From NCBI RefSeq assembly GCF_000745425.1, contig NZ_JQJH01000002.1:310001-374000 (forward strand): a stretch of 64,000 nucleotides of DNA. The letters are read 5' to 3'. Below the pieces are notes generated by a model. It saw only the letters and a list, made by a program, of their open reading frames with translations. It was not told the DNA's origin and made no database searches. This document shows, in pieces, positions 34,838 through 42,179 of the stretch (position 1 is the stretch's first letter; each line of letters begins with the position of its first letter). The stretch is from Beijerinckia mobilis. GTDB lineage: Bacteria > Pseudomonadota > Alphaproteobacteria > Rhizobiales > Beijerinckiaceae. The position numbers and the translations under genes are program-made.

Positions 34838-34999
34838 ATGTCGCTAAGCACACTTTTGTTGATCATCCTCATTTTATTGCTGATCGGCGCAATTCCGAGC
34901 TGGCCCTATAGTCGGGGTTGGGGCTATGGTCCCTCCGGTATATTGGGAATCGTGCTTATCGTGCTGATCATCGTCTTGCTGACGCGAGGCGGAATTTGA
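34838..34999 (+). CDS. DUF3309 small membrane protein
   Basis: A 53-residue hydrophobic peptide. It starts at ATG 34838 with CGGAGGAG 6 bases upstream and ends at TGA 34997. The sequence has two membrane segments (LLLIILILLLIGAIPSWP and GILGIVLIVLIIVLL) joined by the family's conserved loop YSRGWGYGPSG. DUF3309 proteins are very small membrane proteins of unknown function, common in soil alphaproteobacteria. The exact EcfG promoter upstream makes it a probable member of the general stress regulon. Confidence 0.88.
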   Translation: MSLSTLLLIILILLLIGAIPSWPYSRGWGYGPSGILGIVLIVLIIVLLTRGGI

Positions 35000-35360
35000 T
35001 TGCGGTCTCTGTTGCTCGGCTGCCTATCCGAAGGGGAACCTGCTTTTCGGTACGACGCCGGAGTGTGTTTCCGCTTTGATTCAAATTTTGAATCAAAACG
35101 AAATGATGGAAGATAGGCAATTTTGTCTGGAGCCTCGCGGTTTCGTCCGCAAGTACCCGCCTGATGCCTTTCGTGGGCTGTTCGAGATTGACAATCGGGA
35201 TCCGGCTCCAAGCGCCGTCAATGATGGGAGCCGTCTGTAAAGGGCATGAGGCGTTTCCCCTGCTGATTTGATGTTATGGCTTGTTTTGTTCTGGTCTCAT
35301 CCTCTCCCGGCAAGCGTGGCCGCTACCTATATTTAATGATATCAACCATAGGAGATGCTT
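35000..35360. other. Intergenic region, nothing identified
   Basis: There are 361 bases between the DUF3309 gene and the YqjD-like gene. GGAAC at 35035 is followed after 16 bases by CGCC, too poor for an EcfG call. No ORF is supported. Confidence 0.4.
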
Positions 35361-35708
35361 ATGCCAAAGCCCCTCGAAGAAGCCTCGCAGGACCTTTCCG
35401 CCGATCTCATGGTTCTGCGCAACGATATCGCCAAACTCAGTTCCTCTGTGGCTGAGCTGGTGCGGGCACAGGCCTCGGCGACGAGCGACACGGTCTTTAG
35501 CGCCGTCGATCATGCGCGCCATAAATTCACCGAATCCGCGCATGACGCCAAGGCGAAATTCTCGTCTTCCGCCAGCCAGGCTCAGGAACAGGTCAGCAGC
35601 CTCAGTTCTGATCTCGAAGCGACGATCGAACGCAATCCCGTAGTAGCGGTTCTTGTCGCGGCTCTTGCGGGCCTTCTCGTCGGATTGATCAGCCGTCCAC
35701 GTTCATGA
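35361..35708 (+). CDS. YqjD/ElaB-like (DUF883) membrane-anchored protein
   Basis: A 115-residue protein. The start is ATG 35361, with AGGAG 6 bases upstream; ATG 35355 lies inside the ribosome-site spacing. Residues 1-85 are a charged helical, probably coiled-coil, region. The C-terminus is ERNPVVAVLVAALAGLLVGL followed by ISRPRS, the hallmark tail anchor of DUF883 proteins. YqjD and ElaB in E. coli bind ribosomes at the inner membrane in stationary phase. The next gene overlaps by four bases, giving the same yqjD-yqjE order as in enterobacteria. Confidence 0.85.
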   Translation: MPKPLEEASQDLSADLMVLRNDIAKLSSSVAELVRAQASATSDTVFSAVDHARHKFTESAHDAKAKFSSSASQAQEQVSSLSSDLEATIERNPVVAVLVAALAGLLVGLISRPRS

Positions 35709-36259
35709 TGCCTTACTTCCAGCGGCTCGCGCGCGACGCGGCCGCACCCCTCATTGAATTCGGCGTGACGCTCGCCAAAAAAATAGCGCTGCTTCTGTTT
35801 GCAGCGCTATTTTTGCTACTTTCCCTGATTTTCCTCACGATCGCGCTGTTCGGCTGGATCGCGAGCTTGATCGGCCAGCCGCTGGCGGCGCTTTGCGTCG
35901 GAGGTGCCTATCTGCTTTGCGCGGTCCTCGCTCTGGTCCTGGCTTTGCGCAAACCGGCGCCTGTCGAACCCGTCAGCCTGCGTGAGCGCCTTGCCGCCGC
36001 TGAGGCCGAGGAACGAGCGCAGGAAAAAACCGAGGCCGAGCGGGAACAAGCGGCCCGTACAGCCGCGGAGATCGACGAACTCGTCGTGCCTTTGCTGAGT
36101 TTCCTGCAGGATTCAGGGCTGGAACGGGAGAGGCTGGCTGTCCTTGCTGGCGCATCCATCGCCAAGCAATTGCACGGATACACGCTGATCGCTGCGGGGA
36201 TGATTGCCGGCTTTTTTGCTGGCCGCTTCTTTTTGCGAAAGCCTGACAATCAGCCGTAA
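35705..36259 (+). CDS. YqjE-like / phage-holin-superfamily III membrane protein
   Basis: A 184-residue inner-membrane protein. Two adjacent membrane helices (about residues 22-80) are followed by a charged coiled-coil stretch rich in Glu, Ala and Arg (about 88-125). A third hydrophobic segment comes near the end (YTLIAAGMIAGFFAGRFFL). The arrangement resembles YqjE/DUF1469 proteins. Its ATG overlaps the stop of the DUF883 gene (ATGA). Together they form an envelope pair typical of stress regulons; function is unknown. Confidence 0.8.
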   Translation: MMPYFQRLARDAAAPLIEFGVTLAKKIALLLFAALFLLLSLIFLTIALFGWIASLIGQPLAALCVGGAYLLCAVLALVLALRKPAPVEPVSLRERLAAAEAEERAQEKTEAEREQAARTAAEIDELVVPLLSFLQDSGLERERLAVLAGASIAKQLHGYTLIAAGMIAGFFAGRFFLRKPDNQP

Positions 36260-36438
36260 TTTGCGAATAGCGATTCAAGGTCGCCGGGAAGATTTGGCTA
36301 TCCCAGCGCGGTCTATACACGATCATTCTCCGGGCGTTCTCGGGGAAAATTCTTCTGCTGATAAAGCATCCCCTGGGGAGCCACGCTCGCGAGTGATGCT
36401 CACAAGCGGTGCTCACATGGATGCTCATATCGCGCTGT

Positions 36439-37290
36439 CTAGCCGAGCGTCAGGCTCTCCCGCGGTTTGTCCTTCGTATGCGACCGGCGATCGAAGAACA
36501 GCGCTTGGCTTATGACCGCTTTCAGGCTTTCGATGCTGAATGGCTTGGTGATGAGGAAGGCCGGTTCCGGCGGCGTACCGGTCAGGAACCGTTCCGGATA
36601 GGCGGTGATGAATATGACCGGCACCGAGAAGGAGGAGAGGATCTGATTGACGGCTTCGAGCCCTGAGCTTCCATCAGCGAGCTGAATGTCGGCGAGAATG
36701 AGACCCGGACGTTCGCGTGCCACGAGTTCGACGGCTTCGCGATGCGTCCGCGCGACGCCGATGACGCGATGTCCGAGATCCTCGACGAGGGTCTGGATAT
36801 CGAGTGCGATGAAAGGCTCGTCTTCGATGATCAGCACATTGGTGCGAATCTGCTGGGTAATTTCCTTGCTTGCCGCGTCAATGAGCCGTGCGGCCTCCGA
36901 GCTGGAACATTCGAGCGTGCGGCCGACTTCCTCGGTTTCGAAACCTTCGAGCGCACTCAGAAGGAAGGCGATGCGCGGGCGCAAGGTGATCGCGTCGAGA
37001 TTGCGCCTTGCGCCATATTCGTCGCTGGTGAGATCGACCGGATCGACGTGATCATTGACCGGCATCGAACTCCAGACTTTCAGGAATACGCGATAGAGGG
37101 CGGCGCGTAGGTCATGGGGGGCGGCGGGCTCGCCGCTTTGCATGTTCACGTTCAAAAGCGAGGGATCCGCGACGATCGTCTCCAGCGTCGCCAGAACGTA
37201 TGCGTCGCCTCCGGCCTGATTCCCGCTCAGAGCGCGTGAAAATCGGCGCAAATAGGGAATATAGGTGGAAACGGCTTGCGATATCGACAT
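36439..37290 (-). CDS. phyR: General stress response anti-anti-sigma regulator PhyR
   Basis: Response regulator that mimics a sigma factor: when phosphorylated it binds NepR and frees EcfG. The 283-residue protein has an N-terminal sigma-2/sigma-4-like part (YIPYLRRFSRALSGNQ at residues 10-25, then FLLSALEGFETEEVGRTLEC). The C-terminal receiver runs from about residue 150, with acidic pocket EDE (156-158), acceptor Asp201 in ILADIQL, and the PhyR-type stretch VIFITAYPERFLTG with the KPF lysine. I start at ATG 37290 (MSISQ) behind GGAGGT; the upstream frame extends 58 codons without a domain. It diverges from the nepR-ecfG operon. Confidence 0.97.
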   Translation of the reverse strand: MSISQAVSTYIPYLRRFSRALSGNQAGGDAYVLATLETIVADPSLLNVNMQSGEPAAPHDLRAALYRVFLKVWSSMPVNDHVDPVDLTSDEYGARRNLDAITLRPRIAFLLSALEGFETEEVGRTLECSSSEAARLIDAASKEITQQIRTNVLIIEDEPFIALDIQTLVEDLGHRVIGVARTHREAVELVARERPGLILADIQLADGSSGLEAVNQILSSFSVPVIFITAYPERFLTGTPPEPAFLITKPFSIESLKAVISQALFFDRRSHTKDKPRESLTLG

Positions 37291-37413
37291 GAAACTACCC
37301 CTGACCTCCGACAGCCGACCCAATGGGTCCGATCCGCAATCGATCGATGCGTCCACGTCGGGCGGGATGGAGGCCGCCGCCCGCCCGCGCTGAAGAATAC
37401 AGCTTGGCTGCTC

Positions 37414-37438
37414 AATGCGATACGGGCAAAAAGGTTCC
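37414..37438 (-). promoter_or_regulatory. Possible EcfG-type promoter for phyR
   Basis: On the minus strand GGAAC (37438-37434) is followed after 16 bases by CATT, one base off the CGTT box. It forms a dyad with the plus-strand GGAAC at 37446. Autoregulation of phyR by EcfG is common in relatives, so the match is plausible. Confidence 0.45.
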
Positions 37439-37445
37439 TGTCCAT

Positions 37446-37470
37446 GGAACTTTGAGGGCGACATGACGTT
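37446..37470 (+). promoter_or_regulatory. EcfG promoter of the nepR-ecfG operon
   Basis: GGAAC at 37446-37450, a 16-base spacer, then CGTT at 37467-37470: an exact consensus match. It lies 79 bases before the small Cys-rich ORF that leads into nepR and ecfG. It implies positive autoregulation of the sigma factor. Confidence 0.8.
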
Positions 37471-37548
37471 TAACGGCAGCGCTGTTACAGAATGATTGCG
37501 CCGTCTTGGGGCAGGGAAACCTCGCGCTCGCTAAGACGGGGGATGATC

Positions 37549-37785
37549 ATGAAATGGCGATTGCAAGACGCAGCGAGGTGCCAGTGTCAACTCGGACCCG
37601 ACGGACGTTTCATTCGCTCCATCCCGTGTTCATCCTGTCCGGAGCTGTTAGCCGGGTCTCTCGATGCGTTTGATATATGGCAGATTTCTGGCGTCTCTCC
37701 CGCCGTGATCTTCGCCCTGACATCGAAGGCATTTTCATTGTGTGACGAAGAAGCGCTTCTGGCAATATCTAGGGTAAGCACGTGA
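37549..37785 (+). CDS. Small Cys-containing hypothetical protein leading the nepR-ecfG operon
   Basis: A 78-residue frame that I do not recognise. It sits between the EcfG promoter and nepR, and its stop overlaps the nepR GTG by four bases (GTGA), which argues for translation and coupling. The start is ATG 37549, with GGGGG 6 bases upstream; ATG 37543 is the alternative. The N-terminal part has two cysteine pairs, CQC and CSSC, 14 residues apart, a possible metal-binding or redox site. The C-terminal half is hydrophobic to acidic (VSPAVIFALTSKAFSLCDEE) with one more cysteine. It could be a real regulator, a leader ORF controlling nepR translation, or chance. Confidence 0.5.
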   Translation: MKWRLQDAARCQCQLGPDGRFIRSIPCSSCPELLAGSLDAFDIWQISGVSPAVIFALTSKAFSLCDEEALLAISRVST

Positions 37786-38141
37786 ATCAGTCCAGAAATT
37801 TAGGCATGTCCTCGATCGAGCCGGAGAATGAAGAGGAAACGGAAGGCATTGACGAAGGTGCCAAGCTGGTTCCGCTGCGGCGGGGCAGCGGGGCTTCGCG
37901 AGGCGGGTCCGAGCCGGCCGCATCGGATGCTGCCGGATCCGAATCCGCTGGTTCCGATTATCGGGATTTGCCGCTTCGCAGGCCGCCGAACCGGACGCTG
38001 ACGGATGAGATCGGGAAAAGCCTGCGGATGGTCTATGATGATATTGTGGCGCAGCCGGTGCCCGATCGGTTCCTCGATCTGTTGAAGGAACTGGAAGACA
38101 AGACGCTTTCGCCGGGCAAACCGGGGAAGGAGGGCTCGTGA
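37782..38141 (+). CDS. nepR: Anti-sigma factor NepR
   Basis: Anti-sigma factor that holds EcfG inactive until PhyR-P takes it away. The protein is 119 residues. The conserved helical core is TDEIGKSLRMVYDDIVAQPV and PDRFLDLLKELE (about residues 73-105). The first 60 residues are acidic and low in complexity, as often seen. The start is GTG 37782, preceded by AGGGTAAG; ATG 37806 is possible. Its stop overlaps the ecfG GTG, so anti-sigma and sigma factor are produced together. Confidence 0.94.
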   Translation: MNQSRNLGMSSIEPENEEETEGIDEGAKLVPLRRGSGASRGGSEPAASDAAGSESAGSDYRDLPLRRPPNRTLTDEIGKSLRMVYDDIVAQPVPDRFLDLLKELEDKTLSPGKPGKEGS

Positions 38142-38821
38142 CCGATCCGAACGATCCCGACGACGGCCTCGCTTCCGAAGTGCCGGCCGCCACGGCCCCG
38201 CATCCTGCGGATCCCTTGGCCGCCAATCCATCCGCCGCGAGTCCGCCCGCAGCCAGCCGTCAGATGACGGCCGATCTTATCGCTGTCATTCCCAATCTGC
38301 GCGCTTTCGCCGTCTCCTTATGCGGCAATCTCGACCGTGCCGACGACCTTGTCCAGGAGACGCTGGTCAAGGCCTGGAGTAATCTCGACTCCTTCGTCGA
38401 GGGCACCAATCTGCGCGCCTGGCTCTTCACCATCCTGCGCAACATCTATTATTCCGAATATCGAAAAAGGCGCCGCGAGGTGGCCGATTCGGATGGCGCC
38501 ATTGCCGCCAAACTGGCTTCGGCGCCGGCGCAGAACGGGCATATGGATCTGCTCGATTTTCGTGAAGCCCTGCAGCAATTGCCGCATGATCAGCGTGAGG
38601 CTTTGATCCTCATCGGTGCTTCCGGCCTGTCTTATGAGGAGGCGGCGAGCATCTGTGGCTGTGCCGTCGGCACGATGAAAAGCCGGGTGAACCGGGCCCG
38701 TGGCCGGCTCGCTGATCTCCTTTCGATTTCCTCCGCCGCCGAATTCGGCTCCGAAGGCGATTGGCAGGGCACTGATCCCAGCCTCATGGGGCAGCATTAT
38801 TCTCGCGCCGGCAATGATTGA
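38138..38821 (+). CDS. ecfG: General stress ECF sigma factor EcfG
   Basis: Extracytoplasmic-function-type sigma factor directing RNA polymerase to GGAAC...CGTT promoters under general stress. The 227-residue protein has a disordered leader of about 40 residues. Region 2 follows (NLRAFAVSLCGNLDRADDLV, QETLVKAWSNLDSF, LRAWLFTILRNIYYSEYRKR), then region 4 (LPHDQREALILIGASGLSYE, EAASICGCAVGTMKSRVNRA). The start is GTG 38138, overlapping the nepR stop. EcfG promoter motifs at 37446 and 34723 are consistent with its presence. Confidence 0.96.
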   Translation: MTDPNDPDDGLASEVPAATAPHPADPLAANPSAASPPAASRQMTADLIAVIPNLRAFAVSLCGNLDRADDLVQETLVKAWSNLDSFVEGTNLRAWLFTILRNIYYSEYRKRRREVADSDGAIAAKLASAPAQNGHMDLLDFREALQQLPHDQREALILIGASGLSYEEAASICGCAVGTMKSRVNRARGRLADLLSISSAAEFGSEGDWQGTDPSLMGQHYSRAGND

Positions 38822-39047
38822 CGCGGATCCCCTCGCTCCATCGGGCAGGGCGCGACATCCGGTGAAGCGGCACCGTCAAACCAAACGGAGAGGGTCTCTT
38901 TCGAGAGGATCCGATACATTTTCAGAGAGCGAAAATTGTCGCGGCCGGTTCCGGTTGAGTGCGTGACCCTCTCTGGCCGGACGGTATGCGACCGTCGCAT
39001 CTGTTGAGGCGATGTGTGGACAGTCGGGAAGGGTGCGGGAGGGATGG

Positions 39048-40445
39048 ATGCAGGAAGAGACACGCACCGAAACGGATTCCTTCGGGCCGATCGAGGTCCC
39101 GGCCAACCGGTATTGGGGTGCTCAGACGGAACGGTCTTTGATCCATTTCCGGATCGGCGACACGAAAATGCCGCTGGAATTGGTCCATGCCCTGGCGCTC
39201 GTTAAACGCGCCGCCGCGAGTGTCAACCAGCAGCAGGGTCTGCTGCCGGAATGGCTTGCAACACCGATCATCGCCGCTGCCCAGGAAATCGAGGCTGGCC
39301 AGTGGGATGATCATTTCCCTTTGCTCGTCTATCAGACCGGCTCGGGGACGCAGAGCAATATGAATGTCAATGAGGTGATCGCCAATCGCGCCAATGTGTT
39401 GCTTGGCGAGGCTCCGGGATCGAAACAGCCGGTTCACCCGAATGATCATGTCAATCTGAGCCAATCCTCGAACGATGCCTTTCCGACCGCCATGCATATC
39501 GCGGTTGTGCTCGCCCTGAAGCAGAAGCTCCTGCCGGCGCTCAGTGCGTTGCGCGATGCTTTGGACCGGCGGTCCCAGGCTTTTTCCGGCATCATCAAGA
39601 TCGGCCGCACCCATCTCCAGGATGCGACGCCGGTTTCGCTGGGCCAGGAGTTTTCCGGTTATGCGGCGGCCCTCGATTATGACCGGGACCGGATCGAGGC
39701 AACCTTGCCGGGCCTCTACCGTCTGGCGCAGGGTGGCACTGCTGTCGGTACAGGGCTGAACAGCAGGAAGGGTTTTTCGGAGGCTTTCGCGTGGGAGATC
39801 GCCACGCTGACAGGTCAGCCTTTCGTCACCGCACCCAATAAATTCGAGGCGCTTGCCACGCATGATGCGCTCGTCTTCATGCACGGGGCGCTGAACACTC
39901 TGGCGGCGAGCCTGTTCAAGATCGGCAACGACATCCGGCTTGCAGGCAGTGGCCCGCGTTCCGGGCTCGGCGAATTGCATTTGCCGGAAAACGAACCAGG
40001 TTCCTCGATCATGCCCGGCAAGGTCAATCCGACGCAGGTCGAGGCACTGACCATGGTGGCGGCACGTGTGTTCGGCAATCAGACGACGGTCACTGTCGCC
40101 GGTTCACAGGGGCAGTTCGAGCTCAATGTGTTCAAGCCGGTGATTGCCTTCGCCTGTCTGGAAAGCATCCGGCTGCTTGCCGATGCGATGCAGAGCTTCC
40201 AGCATTATTGCATCGACGATCTGGCGGCGAATGAAGCGCGCATCAAGGAGCTTTTGAATAATTCGCTCATGCTGGTGACGGCGCTGAGCCCCAAGATCGG
40301 CTATGACAAAGCGGCGACCATCGCCAAGACCGCGCATAAGAACGGTACCACCTTGCGCGAGGAAGCCGTGCGCCTTGGCTATGTGACGTCGGAGGATTTC
40401 GACGCGCTCGTGCGCCCCGAAGCCATGCTTGCGCCGGAAGCTTGA
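39048..40445 (+). CDS. fumC: Fumarate hydratase class II
   Basis: Iron-independent fumarase, converting fumarate to L-malate in the TCA cycle. The protein is about 465 residues. The superfamily signature [13 protein letters not shown] is near residue 325. The upstream regions [39 protein letters not shown] and [20 protein letters not shown] hold the active-site residues. I start at ATG 39048 ([13 protein letters not shown]) behind GGGAGGG; the frame continues upstream to 39012 without support. The gene is monocistronic and converges with the parvulin gene. Confidence 0.96.
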   Translation: MQEETRTETDSFGPIEVPANRYWGAQTERSLIHFRIGDTKMPLELVHALALVKRAAASVNQQQGLLPEWLATPIIAAAQEIEAGQWDDHFPLLVYQTGSGTQSNMNVNEVIANRANVLLGEAPGSKQPVHPNDHVNLSQSSNDAFPTAMHIAVVLALKQKLLPALSALRDALDRRSQAFSGIIKIGRTHLQDATPVSLGQEFSGYAAALDYDRDRIEATLPGLYRLAQGGTAVGTGLNSRKGFSEAFAWEIATLTGQPFVTAPNKFEALATHDALVFMHGALNTLAASLFKIGNDIRLAGSGPRSGLGELHLPENEPGSSIMPGKVNPTQVEALTMVAARVFGNQTTVTVAGSQGQFELNVFKPVIAFACLESIRLLADAMQSFQHYCIDDLAANEARIKELLNNSLMLVTALSPKIGYDKAATIAKTAHKNGTTLREEAVRLGYVTSEDFDALVRPEAMLAPEA

Positions 40446-40542
40446 AGGCAGGCGGAGCCAGCGAAGAATGGAAAGAATGGAAGGAAGCGCGAGGGCTACG
40501 CGCTTCCTCCCCATCCGAGCAGCGGGAAGGTGTCCTCGCTGC

Positions 40543-41514
40543 TTATTTCTTTCCGGCCGGCTTGGCGGCGGGTGCGGATTTGGCGGGCGCCTTGGCCGGT
40601 TCTCCGGCGGGGGCAGCCTCATCGCTCTCCATCTTTTCGATCTTGGCATTCTTGCGCAATTGCGCGACGAGTTCGCCCTGCGCTTTCTGGATGACGAAGC
40701 GGGCGACCTGATCCTTCACCTGGTCATAGGGCGGGAACACTTTCTCGCGCTTGTCGATGACCTCGATGACGTGCCAGCCGAACTGGCTCTTGACCGGCTC
40801 GGAGAGCTGTCCCTTTTCCAGCTTGAAGGCGGCATCGGCGAATTCCGGCACCATGCGGTCCTTGGTGAACCAGCCGAGATCGCCGCCATCGGAGCTCGGA
40901 TCCTTCGAGACTTCCTTCGCCACTTTGGCGAAATCCTCGCCGGCCTTCAGCCTTTTGATGACGGCCTTGGCATCGTCGTCGGTAGCGACGAGAATGTGGC
41001 GGGCATGGACTTCCTGCTCCGGCTTCTGCGCCTTGGCCGCCTCGTCATAGGCAGCCTTCAGCGCTTCGTCGGTCACCGCGCTTTTCGCGATCTGCGTGAG
41101 GAGAACCTCCATCAGGAGCTTTTCGCGGAAATAGGCGAGGCGGGCGGCGAAATCCTGGGTCTTGTCGAGCTTGTCGGCCTGCGCCTTCTGTGCGACGAGT
41201 TCGGCATCGATCAGATAATCAAGCAGATAATTTTCGCGCTGCTTGCCCTGCAGTTGCGGCGGCAGGCTCGACCCCAGATCTTCCGTGGCGAATTTGAGAT
41301 CCTCGTCGGTGATATCCTTGCCGTTGACCTTGGCGAGGACCTTGGCCGTGGCGGCCGTGGCGGTGAGTGCCGTGAGCGGCGAGCCGAATCCCAGACCGAG
41401 ACCCAGGGCCAGAGAAAGGGCCAAAGAGAGCGGCAGGGAGCTGCCGCGGGTCGCGGTGCTGCGGGACGAGGCGAACCCCAGCATGGCGGGGCGAGAAGAA
41501 TTCGTCATCGGCAT
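40543..41514 (-). CDS. Periplasmic parvulin-type peptidyl-prolyl isomerase (PpiC/SurA-like)
   Basis: Exported folding chaperone and prolyl isomerase of 323 residues. A long signal region (SLPLSLALSLALGLGLGFG) is followed by an N-terminal chaperone domain (residues about 58-165, VNGKDITDEDLKFAT). The parvulin domain covers about 170-270: EVHARHILVATDDDAKAVIK, DPSSDGGDLGWF and KSQFGWHVIEV. The tail is a Lys/Ala/Pro-rich low-complexity stretch. It is divergent from secA with 665 bp between them. The neighbourhood links protein export with folding after translocation. Confidence 0.93.
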   Translation of the reverse strand: MPMTNSSRPAMLGFASSRSTATRGSSLPLSLALSLALGLGLGFGSPLTALTATAATAKVLAKVNGKDITDEDLKFATEDLGSSLPPQLQGKQRENYLLDYLIDAELVAQKAQADKLDKTQDFAARLAYFREKLLMEVLLTQIAKSAVTDEALKAAYDEAAKAQKPEQEVHARHILVATDDDAKAVIKRLKAGEDFAKVAKEVSKDPSSDGGDLGWFTKDRMVPEFADAAFKLEKGQLSEPVKSQFGWHVIEVIDKREKVFPPYDQVKDQVARFVIQKAQGELVAQLRKNAKIEKMESDEAAPAGEPAKAPAKSAPAAKPAGKK

Positions 41515-42179
41515 TCATGGGCTCCGGCGGAGAAAACGTCACTCGGCGCGGTCCTTCACGCCGAATCGGTTTGAGAAAGCAGAAGAGGACCTGTCTGCTC
41601 TTCATGGGGAACAGGGCGGATGCAAGGAATTTCGACTCCGCTCCGGTCAGAAATAAGGAGAAACGTGAAAAACGTCCAAGAAAGGTCCCCTGGAAGGGAT
41701 CGGACCCTGTGCTTTCGCCCCGGGAAGCGGCGCTTCTCCAATTCCCAGTCGCCAAGGTGCATGCTCGCGCGGATTTGACAAGGCACTATCCCAATCTTAT
41801 CTCTCGCGGAAGCCTTTCCCCGACGAAGGAAAGAGGGCGCATGCGCCAGGGCCGCACCGAGGGATTGCTGAGGGATTGGCGAAGGGACTGCCTGGGGTTG
41901 CGGAGGGTTTCCGGGAAATCGGCTGGGCGGGCGCTGTTTTCGGCATTCTTCCAGTTGTCACGCTCTGGGGATAGCGGGCATTCTATTCAGGATGCGCCGG
42001 GGCAGGGCATTGGAAACCCGGCCATCGGTTTCGCAACCTGATCGGCCAAAGCCTCTTGGCCGGTCCTCCGGTGTCCGGCATCAGGCGTCCGGCATGCGGT
42101 TCCGGCACGGTTGGGGCGCGTTTCTCCGCATCCTTGCCGCGTTTATCGAAGTCGCATTCATCTGAAAGGTTTCTTCATA
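41515..42179. other. Long divergent parvulin / secA intergenic region
   Basis: These 665 bases hold a good sigma-70-like promoter (41775-41803) and, further on, clustered short repeats of GAGGGATTG (41850-41880). The 174-codon frame at 41517-42041 has no ribosome site and poor composition. The long untranslated leader of secA (about 370 bases) could hold a regulatory structure. Confidence 0.5.
41775..41803 (+). promoter_or_regulatory. Sigma-70-like promoter, probably for secA
   Basis: TTGACA (41775-41780), a 17-base spacer, then TATCTC (41798-41803). The -35 box is perfect and the -10 box keeps TAT. It is the best promoter seen in this gap, about 375 bases upstream of the secA start codon. 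Confidence 0.5.

Noticed and set aside
35035-35059. GGAAC followed at 16 bases by CGCC as an EcfG promoter for the YqjD/YqjE pair
   Set aside because: The -10 box misses both T residues and the distance to the gene is over 300 bases.
41517-42041. 174-codon frame before secA
   Set aside because: Starts over the parvulin 5' end, has no ribosome site and reads as arginine-rich noise.
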